Assembly: GCF_001426865.1 (NCBI RefSeq)
Contig: NZ_LMFO01000023.1
Location: 248,001 to 312,000 of the forward strand
Source of the DNA: Paenibacillus sp. Root52
GTDB taxonomy: Bacteria > Bacillota > Bacilli > Paenibacillales > Paenibacillaceae
DNA: 64,000 bases
Reading direction: 5' to 3'
Shown here piece by piece: positions 35,856 to 43,637 of the stretch. Under the pieces are notes generated by a model. The model searched no databases, had not been told where the DNA came from, and saw only the letters and a list, made by a program, of their open reading frames with translations. The translations under genes were made by a program, and so were the position numbers. Each line of letters begins with the position of its first letter. The stretch's first letter is position 1.

Positions 35856-36189
35856 CTCTGGATTCCCCCTTTTATAATATGGAAAAGGTAACTTACCCAA
35901 TAGCACTTCCCCCAACTATGGAACACACGTTACGACCGGATCTAGGAGAAACTCTGCTATTTATCATTGCTACTGTTAAATTTTCTCTATAGTACATCAT
36001 AACCCATAATGTGGAATTTGCGAATATCCATACGATCCTGCCATATATGGCTTAACAAAAATACGCCACGATGCATGATGTAAAATCATAGCACGGGCGT
36101 ATGGTAGTCAACTCTCTTTTTCAGTTTCATAACTAAGAAATAATAAAATTTACTCACTCGTCATTGATCCATTTTATTACCAGGACAGA
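35856..36189. other. Intergenic gap with terminator
   Basis: This 334-base gap holds the lipoprotein promoter region and, at 36055-36102, the terminator of the neighbouring gene. I see no small gene with a ribosome binding site. Confidence 0.5.
36055..36102 (-). terminator. Rho-independent terminator
   Basis: ATACGCC at 36061-36067 pairs with GGCGTAT at 36096-36102, with a second stem ATCAT/ATGAT inside. The minus strand continues with TTTTTGTT. It lies about 90 bases after the stop of the gene at 36190-36507. Confidence 0.8.
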
Positions 36190-36507
36190 TTAAGATCGAT
36201 CAAATAGCATTTTCAGAATACCGAACGCCTTGATATTTATATCGTTGCCGTCAGCATCCGTATAACGATTGTCATAGAAGGTATAGATTCCAGCATGCTG
36301 GATATGACCCCCACGGTATTCAATCTTCTGATCCACACCATTCGTGGACATCACATACTCTCTACCCATCTCGGGAGAACTCGTATAATGAATACCGTGT
36401 TCCTCCGCCAACCACTGCTCATAATCTGCTTCATTGGGATTCGTAAACACTAGAATTAAAATGGCGAATAGAACAACAAGGATGATGTTTCTACCTTTTT
36501 TAGTCAT
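36190..36507 (-). CDS. Small membrane-anchored protein, DUF4359-like
   Basis: The 105-residue protein has one N-terminal membrane helix (about 5-22) directly followed by FTNPNEADYEQWL, which resembles the TNP-x2-x2-Y pattern of DUF4359. The rest, about 75 residues, should lie outside the cell. Function is unknown. AAGGAGG precedes the ATG, and the gene starts nine bases after the next upstream gene. Confidence 0.65.
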   Translation of the reverse strand: MTKKGRNIILVVLFAILILVFTNPNEADYEQWLAEEHGIHYTSSPEMGREYVMSTNGVDQKIEYRGGHIQHAGIYTFYDNRYTDADGNDINIKAFGILKMLFDRS

Positions 36508-36516
36508 GTAACCTCC

Positions 36517-36921
36517 TTATCTCGAAATACCATAATAACGCTTGTAATGGCTTACCCACTCCGCTTTGGAGAAATGCACAAAATCATATGGCTCACACTG
36601 CCGAAGATATTGTAATTCTGCTAATGCGAGCACATCCTCTTGTAGATCAAGGTAAGAGATCGTTTCCTCATAACCTGCACCACACAGGAGCTGCACATCA
36701 ATGTAGCTGCCTGTATCTTGATTTTTGCGTTTAGCCTGCCAGATGAGCTGGGTATCCTCCACGTTCCCCATACAGAACAACATTACGCAAAGTGTTTTGA
36801 GATATTCATGGTCTTCGACATGCAGCTGATGAATCTCTTCTTCTAACTTTTGCCTGATCTGATCTCTATACTGCGGGTTCGGGTCTAAGCCATATAATGC
36901 AAGCAGTTCATCTTCACGCAT
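36517..36921 (-). CDS. Hypothetical protein
   Basis: The 134-residue soluble, acidic protein (opening MREDELLALYGLDPNPQYRD) has a helical look and no recognisable motif. AAGGAG lies six bases before the ATG. It sits between a DUF4359-like gene and the LytTR/DUF3021 pair on the same strand, with short gaps, so they may be one transcript. I cannot assign a function. Confidence 0.7.
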   Translation of the reverse strand: MREDELLALYGLDPNPQYRDQIRQKLEEEIHQLHVEDHEYLKTLCVMLFCMGNVEDTQLIWQAKRKNQDTGSYIDVQLLCGAGYEETISYLDLQEDVLALAELQYLRQCEPYDFVHFSKAEWVSHYKRYYGISR

Positions 36922-36936
36922 TATTACTCTCCTTAC

Positions 36937-37347
36937 CTACTTCAGTATTCGATTTAATTCTTCCACTTTTTTCTTGTTATCCATTTTAGCATAAAAATAA
37001 AAAGCAAGGATATGCAGCACAATGGATAGCAACCACATTCCAGGGAACCAAGGTGCGATCACATCAAACATGTCTGGCGAATATAACCAAACCATCGCCA
37101 TCCCACCTAAAATATTCAACGTAGATGTAATGACAATATTCCATACCGGCTTGAGGGTAAAGTAGTTCCATAATGCATCATACATAACCCCGAATATTAG
37201 CGCTGCAATAACAGCAATTCCAGCAACATTCCATAGATAAGTCATACGAATGGAATGGTTTGGATCAAAAACCGTTAACAGAAGCGTCACCCATAACGAA
37301 GTCAATGTGAATACTTGAAAGAACGATTGGCGAAGTTGTTTTATCAT
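36937..37347 (-). CDS. DUF3021-like membrane protein paired with a LytTR regulator
   Basis: From ATG 37347 the 136-residue protein has four membrane helices (about 12-30, 43-62, 72-90 and 101-120) and a cytoplasmic Lys-rich tail NKKKVEELNRILK. The size and its position directly after a LytTR gene match DUF3021 proteins, which form inhibitor partners of LytTR regulators. The start ATGA overlaps the LytTR stop. It is likely to hold the regulator in check at the membrane. Confidence 0.75.
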   Translation of the reverse strand: MIKQLRQSFFQVFTLTSLWVTLLLTVFDPNHSIRMTYLWNVAGIAVIAALIFGVMYDALWNYFTLKPVWNIVITSTLNILGGMAMVWLYSPDMFDVIAPWFPGMWLLSIVLHILAFYFYAKMDNKKKVEELNRILK

Positions 37348-37790
37348 ACTAATTTCCCCCTGAATTGTTTGATGTAATACCGACTGACATAATAGCTGGA
37401 GCCGTCCACAAGCTCGACTTGAATTCTTGCCTGCTGGGTTGCCGCGAATGTTTGAATACAAGCTGTGTTAATGATCGTTTGATTATTAATTCTCACAAAA
37501 TGCTGCTCACTTAGATCCTCTTCCACAAATTTCAAGCGTTTGGGGAGTAAGTAGTGCTCACCTGTGATCAGACGTACACTGCACAACCGATCTTCCGATT
37601 GGATGACGGCGATCGAACTGAGTGGAATCTGCATATTGCGGTTGTTTTTAGCGTTGATGACTACCATCTTTGTATCCATTTGTTGAATAGCTTCTCGGAT
37701 CGAATCCCAGTGCTGTTGTTCCTCTGGATGTGTGACAATCTTAGCTGTACTTCGCTCAAGCAATGAACTGACCTCAAATATAAGCTTCAC
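37344..37790 (-). CDS. LytTR-domain DNA-binding regulator
   Basis: This 148-residue protein starts with GTG at 37790, eight bases after GGAGGG, and carries a LytTR domain at about 50-145: IPLSSIAVIQSEDRLCSVRL, FVRINNQTIINT and GSSYYVSRYYIKQF. It lacks a receiver domain, so it is a small LytTR regulator controlled by its membrane partner (DUF3021-like) rather than by phosphorylation. Such pairs regulate their own operon and neighbours, including bacteriocin or competence genes in streptococci. No target can be picked out here. Confidence 0.87.
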   Translation of the reverse strand: MKLIFEVSSLLERSTAKIVTHPEEQQHWDSIREAIQQMDTKMVVINAKNNRNMQIPLSSIAVIQSEDRLCSVRLITGEHYLLPKRLKFVEEDLSEQHFVRINNQTIINTACIQTFAATQQARIQVELVDGSSYYVSRYYIKQFRGKLV

Positions 37791-37903
37791 GTGAATGTCC
37801 CTCCTCTTACGACTTATCATACATGCCGAACTAAGCTATAACTACGATTCCGCGTTTTGTTGCAAGAACTTGTAGGTTTGTTGCACTTTGCTTCCTCTCT
37901 ATA

Positions 37904-37933
37904 CCAAAAAAGGCCACTCTACAGAGCAGCCTC
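37904..37933 (-). terminator. Rho-independent terminator
   Basis: On the minus strand AGGCTGCTCT and AGAGTGGCCT pair around a short GT loop with two mismatches, followed by TTTTTTGG. It directly follows the stop of the gene at 37934-38335 and isolates the LytTR pair. Confidence 0.75.
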
Positions 37934-38335
37934 TTAATTCTCATTCTCATCAAAAACATAACGACGATCCATAAAGTTCATGCTCTTAGCGATCTCATCA
38001 ACCTTACTAGAAGACACGCCATCCTTAACTAACTTGCCAGAAGTATCGTATACGCGGACGTTAGTCCACATCAACTCCAGTGCTTTGGCACTCCGATCTG
38101 CACTCGCTCGATCCTCATATGACCAATGAACGCGAGGCCTAATGTGCTCGGGAATCCACTGGGATCTGAACTTCTTGAGTTTCTTGTATGAAATATACTT
38201 CTCAATGCGCTTGCCACCTTTGGCCATTCCGTAGACCTTAGGACTCTCAGCCATCCCATGACAATATAAAATAAACACCTTGGCACCTGTTCGGAGCTGG
38301 TTGTCTATAATCACGTTAGCAATGACAGCGTACAT
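37934..38335 (-). CDS. Hypothetical protein
   Basis: The 133-residue protein begins MYAVIANVIIDNQLRTGAKV and is followed by a basic central region (AKGGKRIEKYISYKKLKKF). It has no membrane segment and no motif I recognise. The GGGGGAG ribosome binding site and terminator support it as a real gene with its own transcript or as last in an operon with the gene upstream. Confidence 0.7.
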   Translation of the reverse strand: MYAVIANVIIDNQLRTGAKVFILYCHGMAESPKVYGMAKGGKRIEKYISYKKLKKFRSQWIPEHIRPRVHWSYEDRASADRSAKALELMWTNVRVYDTSGKLVKDGVSSSKVDEIAKSMNFMDRRYVFDENEN

Positions 38336-38389
38336 AATCTCCCCCTCATGTCATCTTCATTAGTATTCTAAAATCCAACGTTCACCTCG

Positions 38390-38839
38390 TTAGTTCTGAA
38401 CATATCTCTCTATTTGTGTAAATCCACTTAGAGGAAAATCTCCGCTCCACCGCTTTTTATACTCATCAAGTCCTAAATCTTTCATTTTCTTTAGTTCTCT
38501 ATACATCAATTTATATAACCGTACCATCGGAACTTCTTCTGACATTAAACGGCGTCCCTCTTGGACTGCTTCTGAGCTAAAGTTATCACTCATTTCATAC
38601 ACTTCAAATCGAACTCGGCTAGGCGATTGCTTCTTAATCCAGAATCGATATTCCCCTGGCTCTGTCTGGATCGTAATTTCCACATCATTTGCTCCCTTTC
38701 TCAGGACAATAAGTTTATCTACTAGATCACGAATGGCATCCGTAAGAAATGAAGCCGGAATCTCGATAGGTTGACCAGAAGTCGGTGTGATGAAGATATC
38801 CAGCCAACCATGGGGTTCTAGATTCATTACGATATCCAT
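38390..38839 (-). CDS. Hypothetical protein
   Basis: The 149-residue protein starts at ATG 38839, eight bases after AGGAG, rather than at a GTG three codons earlier. It has an alternating beta-rich N-terminal half (WLDIFITPTSGQPIEI, VEITIQTEPGEYRFWIKK) and a helical second half. I do not recognise it. It is followed by a promoter-sized gap and preceded by a GNAT gene with almost no spacing, so the two are likely cotranscribed. Confidence 0.68.
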   Translation of the reverse strand: MDIVMNLEPHGWLDIFITPTSGQPIEIPASFLTDAIRDLVDKLIVLRKGANDVEITIQTEPGEYRFWIKKQSPSRVRFEVYEMSDNFSSEAVQEGRRLMSEEVPMVRLYKLMYRELKKMKDLGLDEYKKRWSGDFPLSGFTQIERYVQN

Positions 38840-38850
38840 CTCCCTCACTC

Positions 38851-39336
38851 CTAACCCATTTTATAATGAAAAATAAACTGGAGAAGTTGCCCTTTCACCA
38901 GTCGTCTGCCTGTATCCACAAACCCTGCTTTGAGGTATAACTTCTGGGCAGCGACGTTCTCCTCATTTACAGCCAGTATGATCTCATTTATATCTGGAAC
39001 AAGTTGCTGCACGAACGACGGCAATACTTGCATAGCTTCAAGGCCATACCCTCTTCCCTGATATTCGGTTGAGATCGATAGAGCCCTGATCAGAAGACTT
39101 CTCTCTCGATTAACATGTTCATCAGCATATTCAGAGTATCGATGCAAAATGAAAAAACCAACTGGCGTATCTTCATACAAAATAACGATGGGGTATTTAT
39201 TTTCATTCTGAATCGCTTCCTCAATCACTTCCGCAGGCATTGCGGTAAATCGGAACTGTTCACCTGTGAGAGAAAAATTCGCTAATGCATCATCATACTG
39301 CTGATCATACCGTGTGAGACGGATTGAATTCTTCAT
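38851..39336 (-). CDS. GNAT-family N-acetyltransferase
   Basis: The 161-residue protein has TPVGFFILHRYSEYA, ALSISTEYQGRGYGLEAMQV (acetyl-CoA loop) and AVNEENVAAQKLYLKAGFVDTGRR, the full set of GNAT motifs. Its substrate is unknown. AAGGAG lies about 14 bases before the ATG, a longer distance than usual. Confidence 0.87.
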   Translation of the reverse strand: MKNSIRLTRYDQQYDDALANFSLTGEQFRFTAMPAEVIEEAIQNENKYPIVILYEDTPVGFFILHRYSEYADEHVNRERSLLIRALSISTEYQGRGYGLEAMQVLPSFVQQLVPDINEIILAVNEENVAAQKLYLKAGFVDTGRRLVKGQLLQFIFHYKMG

Positions 39337-39374
39337 ATTACGTATCAGCGCTCCTTTATCTGACTTCTATGCGT

Positions 39375-39518
39375 TTAGTGAATTAACTGATAGATGAATG
39401 TGCCTATGTTTTTGCCTAGGGTATAGATTAGATTAATTGTGATAGCAGATAATATAACTGCTGATGCCCTTGGATACTTACGCATTAGATCAGTAATTTC
39501 CGTTATGTATTTCGTCAT
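39375..39518 (-). CDS. Possible 47-residue small membrane protein
   Basis: The frame ATG 39518 to TAA 39375 encodes MTKYITEITDLMRKYPRASA, then a helix of about 20 hydrophobic residues and a short tail. AGAGG lies about 11 bases upstream. It follows the phospholipase-C-like gene by 16 bases. The membrane pattern argues for coding, but the protein is too short for certainty. Confidence 0.5.
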   Translation of the reverse strand: MTKYITEITDLMRKYPRASAVILSAITINLIYTLGKNIGTFIYQLIH

Positions 39519-39534
39519 GTTATTATTCGTCCTC

Positions 39535-40152
39535 TCATTTCATAATTCCCGATTGCTGATATAGCTCCCTAATCTCATTGGCTGTATTCGTGATAAACTT
39601 ATTCACTAGACTTAACGATATAACGCTTGGATCTTCTATTGGTTCATGTTCCGGTGTCTTGAAGAATTGCAATTTCTCCTCTCGATATTGGTAGACTTCA
39701 TGCTGTCGAAGACCACCTAAGTCGAAGGCTCGACCTACTTTTAGCTTATCTAGCCATTCGTTGGCACCATCCTGCTGTAGAATAAGGAATTCCAGCTTCG
39801 TGACATCTTGGGTGTAGAACTTTCTACCTTCTGGAAGAGTCTCATATGGCGGATAGATATTGAATGTCCAGACCCGATCTGTGTAAATATGCGCAATGTA
39901 CCCGCACAAGTAGTCCATAAATCGTTTATCCTGCATCGCTTGTTGTCTGTTCAGTTCAACATAATCCATCAGTTGCTCGTCAGTAACAAATACATGTTCT
40001 TCAATCATCAAGTGTGTTTTGGCTTTGTCAGCTCTAGTGATGTTGTTTCTAACATGAATCGAATCTGGCGCAATACTGCCTAATAGAAATTCAGGTGATG
40101 GATTCGCTACCAGACGAGATGCAACGGCAAAATGAACCATCGGCCAAGGCAT
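39535..40152 (-). CDS. Zinc-dependent phospholipase C-like protein
   Basis: The 205-residue protein begins MPWPMVHFAVASRL and continues FLLGSIAPDSIH, with further histidines in MDYLCGYIAHIYTDRVW, which fits the zinc-binding pattern of the Zn_dep_PLPC family. The Trp-Pro-x-x-His opening and the Ala-Pro-Asp are typical. There is no signal peptide, so an intracellular role is likely and the true substrate is unknown. GAGGAG lies seven bases before the ATG. Confidence 0.8.
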   Translation of the reverse strand: MPWPMVHFAVASRLVANPSPEFLLGSIAPDSIHVRNNITRADKAKTHLMIEEHVFVTDEQLMDYVELNRQQAMQDKRFMDYLCGYIAHIYTDRVWTFNIYPPYETLPEGRKFYTQDVTKLEFLILQQDGANEWLDKLKVGRAFDLGGLRQHEVYQYREEKLQFFKTPEHEPIEDPSVISLSLVNKFITNTANEIRELYQQSGIMK

Positions 40153-40175
40153 AAGACCACTCCTCTGTTTATAAA

Positions 40176-40805
40176 TTATACCATCTGCACAATGATATAC
40201 CTCAAGCTGTATTTCTCGGTTTCCGTCTCACTATAGGGGATCTCTTCATCTAATAATCCCATTTCAATAACTCGCATCCCAGCAAAATGCTGAATTAAGT
40301 CCTGTTCTGTAAAGAAATGAGCTGCTTTTCCCTCTTTATACTCATATGTATTGTCCTCCAGCCTGCTTCCACGCCCATTGCGTTGATCCTGATCTGAGAA
40401 ACATGTGAAATACATGATACCTTGATCACGTAATTGTTTCATACTATTGCGGATCAGTTTCATCCGATCTTCCATTAGAAACAGATGTAGCACATTGTAG
40501 CAGTAAATTGCATCCCATTGAGTTTCTAAATTTATCGGTTCTAGAATAGAACACTCAATCACTTGCGTCTTCGCATCCCAATCCTTCGACATTTCAATTG
40601 CTAACTTAGAGAACTCCAGACCCGTAACCGAAAAATGGGAAGATAAAAGTTTGGTATTGCGACCGTAGCCTGATCCGGGTACTAACAGCGTTTGAACATC
40701 ATTGCTTGCAAATACGTCCATCGCATGATAAACCGTTTGGCTTGGCTCTTCCCCCCATACCATCTCTTTGCTCTCAAATCTTTTGTCCCAGTAAACTTGC
40801 ATCAT
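40176..40805 (-). CDS. Class I SAM-dependent methyltransferase
   Basis: The 209-residue protein has the SAM motif I LLVPGSGYGRNT, motif II VTGLEFSKLA, and motif IV WDAIYCYNVLHLF. The opening VYWDKRFESKEMVWGEEPSQ resembles tellurite-resistance TehB-like or thiopurine-type methyltransferases. The start overlaps the stop of the gene upstream, so they are coupled. Confidence 0.85.
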   Translation of the reverse strand: MMQVYWDKRFESKEMVWGEEPSQTVYHAMDVFASNDVQTLLVPGSGYGRNTKLLSSHFSVTGLEFSKLAIEMSKDWDAKTQVIECSILEPINLETQWDAIYCYNVLHLFLMEDRMKLIRNSMKQLRDQGIMYFTCFSDQDQRNGRGSRLEDNTYEYKEGKAAHFFTEQDLIQHFAGMRVIEMGLLDEEIPYSETETEKYSLRYIIVQMV

Positions 40806-41347
40806 TAATCATCTTCTCCTTTCTTGGCGTTGCAGATCACACAACCCAAACAGGACAGATACACATCATGTTGTGCACACTTAGGATAACCTACAGGGAT
40901 TGTCGGTTCGTATTCATCTTCTTCATCAAGCGCAGTCCATTCCATGTATTGCTGTTCATCGACATGACTCTGGTCAAGTGCTTGAATCATCGCGGAGAAA
41001 TGATCAAGTGTCGCATGGCACCAATCTTCGCCAGGCTCGTAGTCTAGAATCTGCCACTGGGTTTTGTTTCTCGCCCCATCAATCATCCGCAACATAAACT
41101 GCTTCATAGGTTCAAGATCATGTTCTAACCAGGGCATTTCGTCCAGATCGAATCCCACGGTTCCACGTCCAATGATATTCTGATCTCGCTGTGCCAACCA
41201 GATGACAAACTGCTTCTCCCGGTCTGTCTCCGCGATATAAGAACCGCTAAGTACGAGAATCTCCATAAAAACAGAAGTCGCTGTATTGGTCATGCGCAAG
41301 GATTCAACCAAATGTGCTGCTGATCGAGGCATTGCTATTTCGTTCAT
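40805..41347 (-). CDS. Hypothetical protein with C-terminal four-Cys cluster
   Basis: The 180-residue protein has an acidic middle and a C-terminal segment YPKCAQHDVYLSCLGCVIC whose four cysteines, with a histidine, may bind zinc. The N-terminal half has no motif I recognise. AGGAGG lies 11 bases before the ATG. Its stop is joined to the start of a methyltransferase gene, which suggests that the two act together. Confidence 0.7.
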   Translation of the reverse strand: MNEIAMPRSAAHLVESLRMTNTATSVFMEILVLSGSYIAETDREKQFVIWLAQRDQNIIGRGTVGFDLDEMPWLEHDLEPMKQFMLRMIDGARNKTQWQILDYEPGEDWCHATLDHFSAMIQALDQSHVDEQQYMEWTALDEEDEYEPTIPVGYPKCAQHDVYLSCLGCVICNAKKGEDD

Positions 41348-41368
41348 GCTATCCCGTCCTCCTCGGGT

Positions 41369-41538
41369 CTATTTCAGTGTATGTAGGTTCATAATAAATT
41401 GCTGAATCTCCATTGCATACTTCTTCTTTTTAATAGGAAATCATAACATCCTGCACCCGGCCCTCCATGCAAATAGAGAAAAGCAGGTAGATGTTCCTCG
41501 CCCATGACTTCGACATATATCTTTTTCCCTTGATTCAT
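41369..41538 (-). pseudogene. Proline iminopeptidase-like remnant with internal deletion
   Basis: The frame from about 41538 reads MNQGKKIYVEVMGEEHLPAF and then LYLHGGPGAGCYDF, the N-terminal strand and oxyanion-hole motif (HGGPG) of proline iminopeptidases. The expected catalytic Ser, Asp and His regions are missing. After CYDF the frame shifts, and a second frame reads KYAMEIQQFIMN and ends at 41369, which looks like the natural C terminus of the same family. So about 200 central residues appear to have been deleted and the ends joined out of frame. The upstream codons back to 41628 are open but of unclear meaning. Confidence 0.7.
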
Positions 41539-41769
41539 AATATACGTAGTTATCTTAATCACCTGTTCACTTTTTTCTTCATCATAACCCATGAAATGGA
41601 AAATGCGAAGTAGTTCTATCTTCACCATATCCTATGAATGAAAAGTTTAGCATGTCTATATTACACAAAAATCCCTCTAATGCAGCAGTTGAACGTTGCT
41701 TCAAACTACCCACTTCAGAGAGAAAGAATTCTATTTCATTTAAAGTTAGAATGTAACCATAGACCATAT

Positions 41770-42447
41770 TTATTTCGCGTTCAGTTTCCCATTCTCCAAA
41801 TAGAGTACCCGATCACAGAGCGATAGGATGCGATCATCATGAGTTACCATGACAGCACTTTTGCGTTGCTCCTTCGCTTGCTTCGCAATCAAGCTAACGA
41901 CATCATGCCCTCGATCTGCATCTAGACTAGCTGTTGGCTCATCGGCGAGTAGAACCGCCGGATCATTCATTAAGGCTCGCGCAATGGCAACACGCTGACG
42001 CTCCCCACCAGACAACTTGTCCGGATATGCGGTTCGCCTTGCTGACAAGCCCAACGTATCAAGTAATACGGCTACCCGCTTAGAAGCTTCACTCTTATCC
42101 ACTCCCGCCAGCTTGGCGACCAGAATCAGTTGCTCCTCAACTTTCAAATAAGGAATTAAGTTAGCACTTTGAAAAATGAATCCAATATTCCGAAGTCGAA
42201 TTTCTGCTATGTCTTTCGATTCTTTACCCGTAATTGACTTTCCATCTAACAATACCTGACCCTGCTGAGGTTCCAGAAGCGCACCTGCTATGGATAGAAA
42301 CGTACTCTTACCCGAACCAGATGGCCCCATAATCGCGACCAATTCCCCTTCGGCAACCTCAAGATCTAATTCATTCAGTATTACTCGCTCAATTCCACCA
42401 TCTTCAAAGGTTTGTCTAATTCCCTGCAGTACTATTCTATTTCTCAT
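41770..42447 (-). CDS. ABC transporter ATP-binding protein, MacB/LolD type
   Basis: The 225-residue ATPase has Walker A GPSGSGKST, signature LSGGERQRVA and Walker B VLLADEPTASLD, and opens with an IRQTFEDGGIERVILNEL segment typical of MacB/LolD-type proteins. It partners the FtsX-like permease whose gene overlaps it by four bases. A two-component system lies upstream on the same strand, so it is likely an exporter of a stress agent or antimicrobial peptide. Confidence 0.92.
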   Translation of the reverse strand: MRNRIVLQGIRQTFEDGGIERVILNELDLEVAEGELVAIMGPSGSGKSTFLSIAGALLEPQQGQVLLDGKSITGKESKDIAEIRLRNIGFIFQSANLIPYLKVEEQLILVAKLAGVDKSEASKRVAVLLDTLGLSARRTAYPDKLSGGERQRVAIARALMNDPAVLLADEPTASLDADRGHDVVSLIAKQAKEQRKSAVMVTHDDRILSLCDRVLYLENGKLNAK

Positions 42448-43571
42448 GCTGCTGTCCTCCCAATCGCATCCAATGCATCAATCTTGGCTACTTTCCATAC
42501 CGAAAATAACGAACCTGCCAGTGACATAACGACAAAGGATATACACGTCAAGGCAAGCGTAGAGAAACCTAATTGGAATGGCATAGTAGCTGGTAAAATG
42601 GACTCAAAGACTTGAACCAAAAGCACGCTTATCAACAGACTACCGACAGATAAAACCAATACCTGTAGTGCCACGCTTTTAGCCAAATAAGCAGTACCTG
42701 TACCAATTGCTTTTAGAATGCCGAATTGGCTCGTTTTCTGAATCGTAATTACATAGAAAAACACCGCCAGAACAAAAGCAGAGATGACAAACAAAAAGGC
42801 AATCATCATCACTAGTGAACCCTGCTCTTCTTTGTAACCTGGAATAGCCGATATTGCTTCGGATTTTGTAATCACTTCTGTTCCGGGCAAAGCTTTCACT
42901 ATGTTTTCAATTTGATCCGACGAAGTGTTCTTAAGCGCGATGGCATTGTAAACGGGGTTCTCTGCAGATTCAGCACCTTGAGGTGCGGCTGATTTTGTTT
43001 GTAGGTTAAGCCAATCCTGCTTATTCAAGAACACAACTGGTGAATGACTGAAGGACTCATTTTCTACGAATCCACTCACTGTCCATTGCATATCCGAAGC
43101 TTGATCCTCAATAATGCTACCAAGTTGAACCCCTGATTCAGACAACTTCCGGTCAACCATCACTTGTCCTGCCTGCTGCTCAGAAATAGAAGATCCTTCG
43201 CTGACGGTTGGAGACAACCAACCATTGGGATTCACCATGAACAAGGTTACATCAACCTTCTTCGTATTTCCTGCCGGAATGACGGTCGTCATTTTCACAC
43301 CTAGTGGCTCTGCATTCCCCTCACCTACGGCAAGGCGAGCTTGCTCCAGTTTGTTCTGGTTCAGTTGAGACCTGGTGAATCGATGATTCGAATTCTGCTC
43401 CAACACAAAATGAGTTGCAGTCATATTCTTAACAGAGGCCGCATTATCATATGCCAACCCCTGTGCAAGACCAGTGACAAACAAAACCAGAAAAGCAACA
43501 AGCACCATAATGGTAGCAATTAAGGCATACCGCCCTTTAGCAAATCTCATTTCTCGAATAGCCAAATACAT
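42444..43571 (-). CDS. ABC transporter permease, FtsX/MacB type
   Basis: The 375-residue protein has an N-terminal membrane helix (about 15-38), a large outside domain of about 220 residues and three C-terminal helices, the MacB-type layout with FtsX domain. I start it at 43571 because GGAGGG lies seven bases upstream. The four-base overlap with the ATPase gene suggests coupled translation. The outside domain is Ser/Gln/Asn-rich with no cysteine. The exported compound is unknown. Confidence 0.88.
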   Translation of the reverse strand: MYLAIREMRFAKGRYALIATIMVLVAFLVLFVTGLAQGLAYDNAASVKNMTATHFVLEQNSNHRFTRSQLNQNKLEQARLAVGEGNAEPLGVKMTTVIPAGNTKKVDVTLFMVNPNGWLSPTVSEGSSISEQQAGQVMVDRKLSESGVQLGSIIEDQASDMQWTVSGFVENESFSHSPVVFLNKQDWLNLQTKSAAPQGAESAENPVYNAIALKNTSSDQIENIVKALPGTEVITKSEAISAIPGYKEEQGSLVMMIAFLFVISAFVLAVFFYVITIQKTSQFGILKAIGTGTAYLAKSVALQVLVLSVGSLLISVLLVQVFESILPATMPFQLGFSTLALTCISFVVMSLAGSLFSVWKVAKIDALDAIGRTAA

Positions 43572-43637
43572 TCTGCTTCCCTCCCTCGTAATGACCTCAG
43601 TATAGGAAGTGAAAATGAACGGCAAATGAACAACATG

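Noticed and set aside
41582..41767. A 61-codon minus-strand frame beside the peptidase remnant
   Set aside because: No ribosome binding site or recognisable domain; it may be decayed sequence, but I cannot support a gene.
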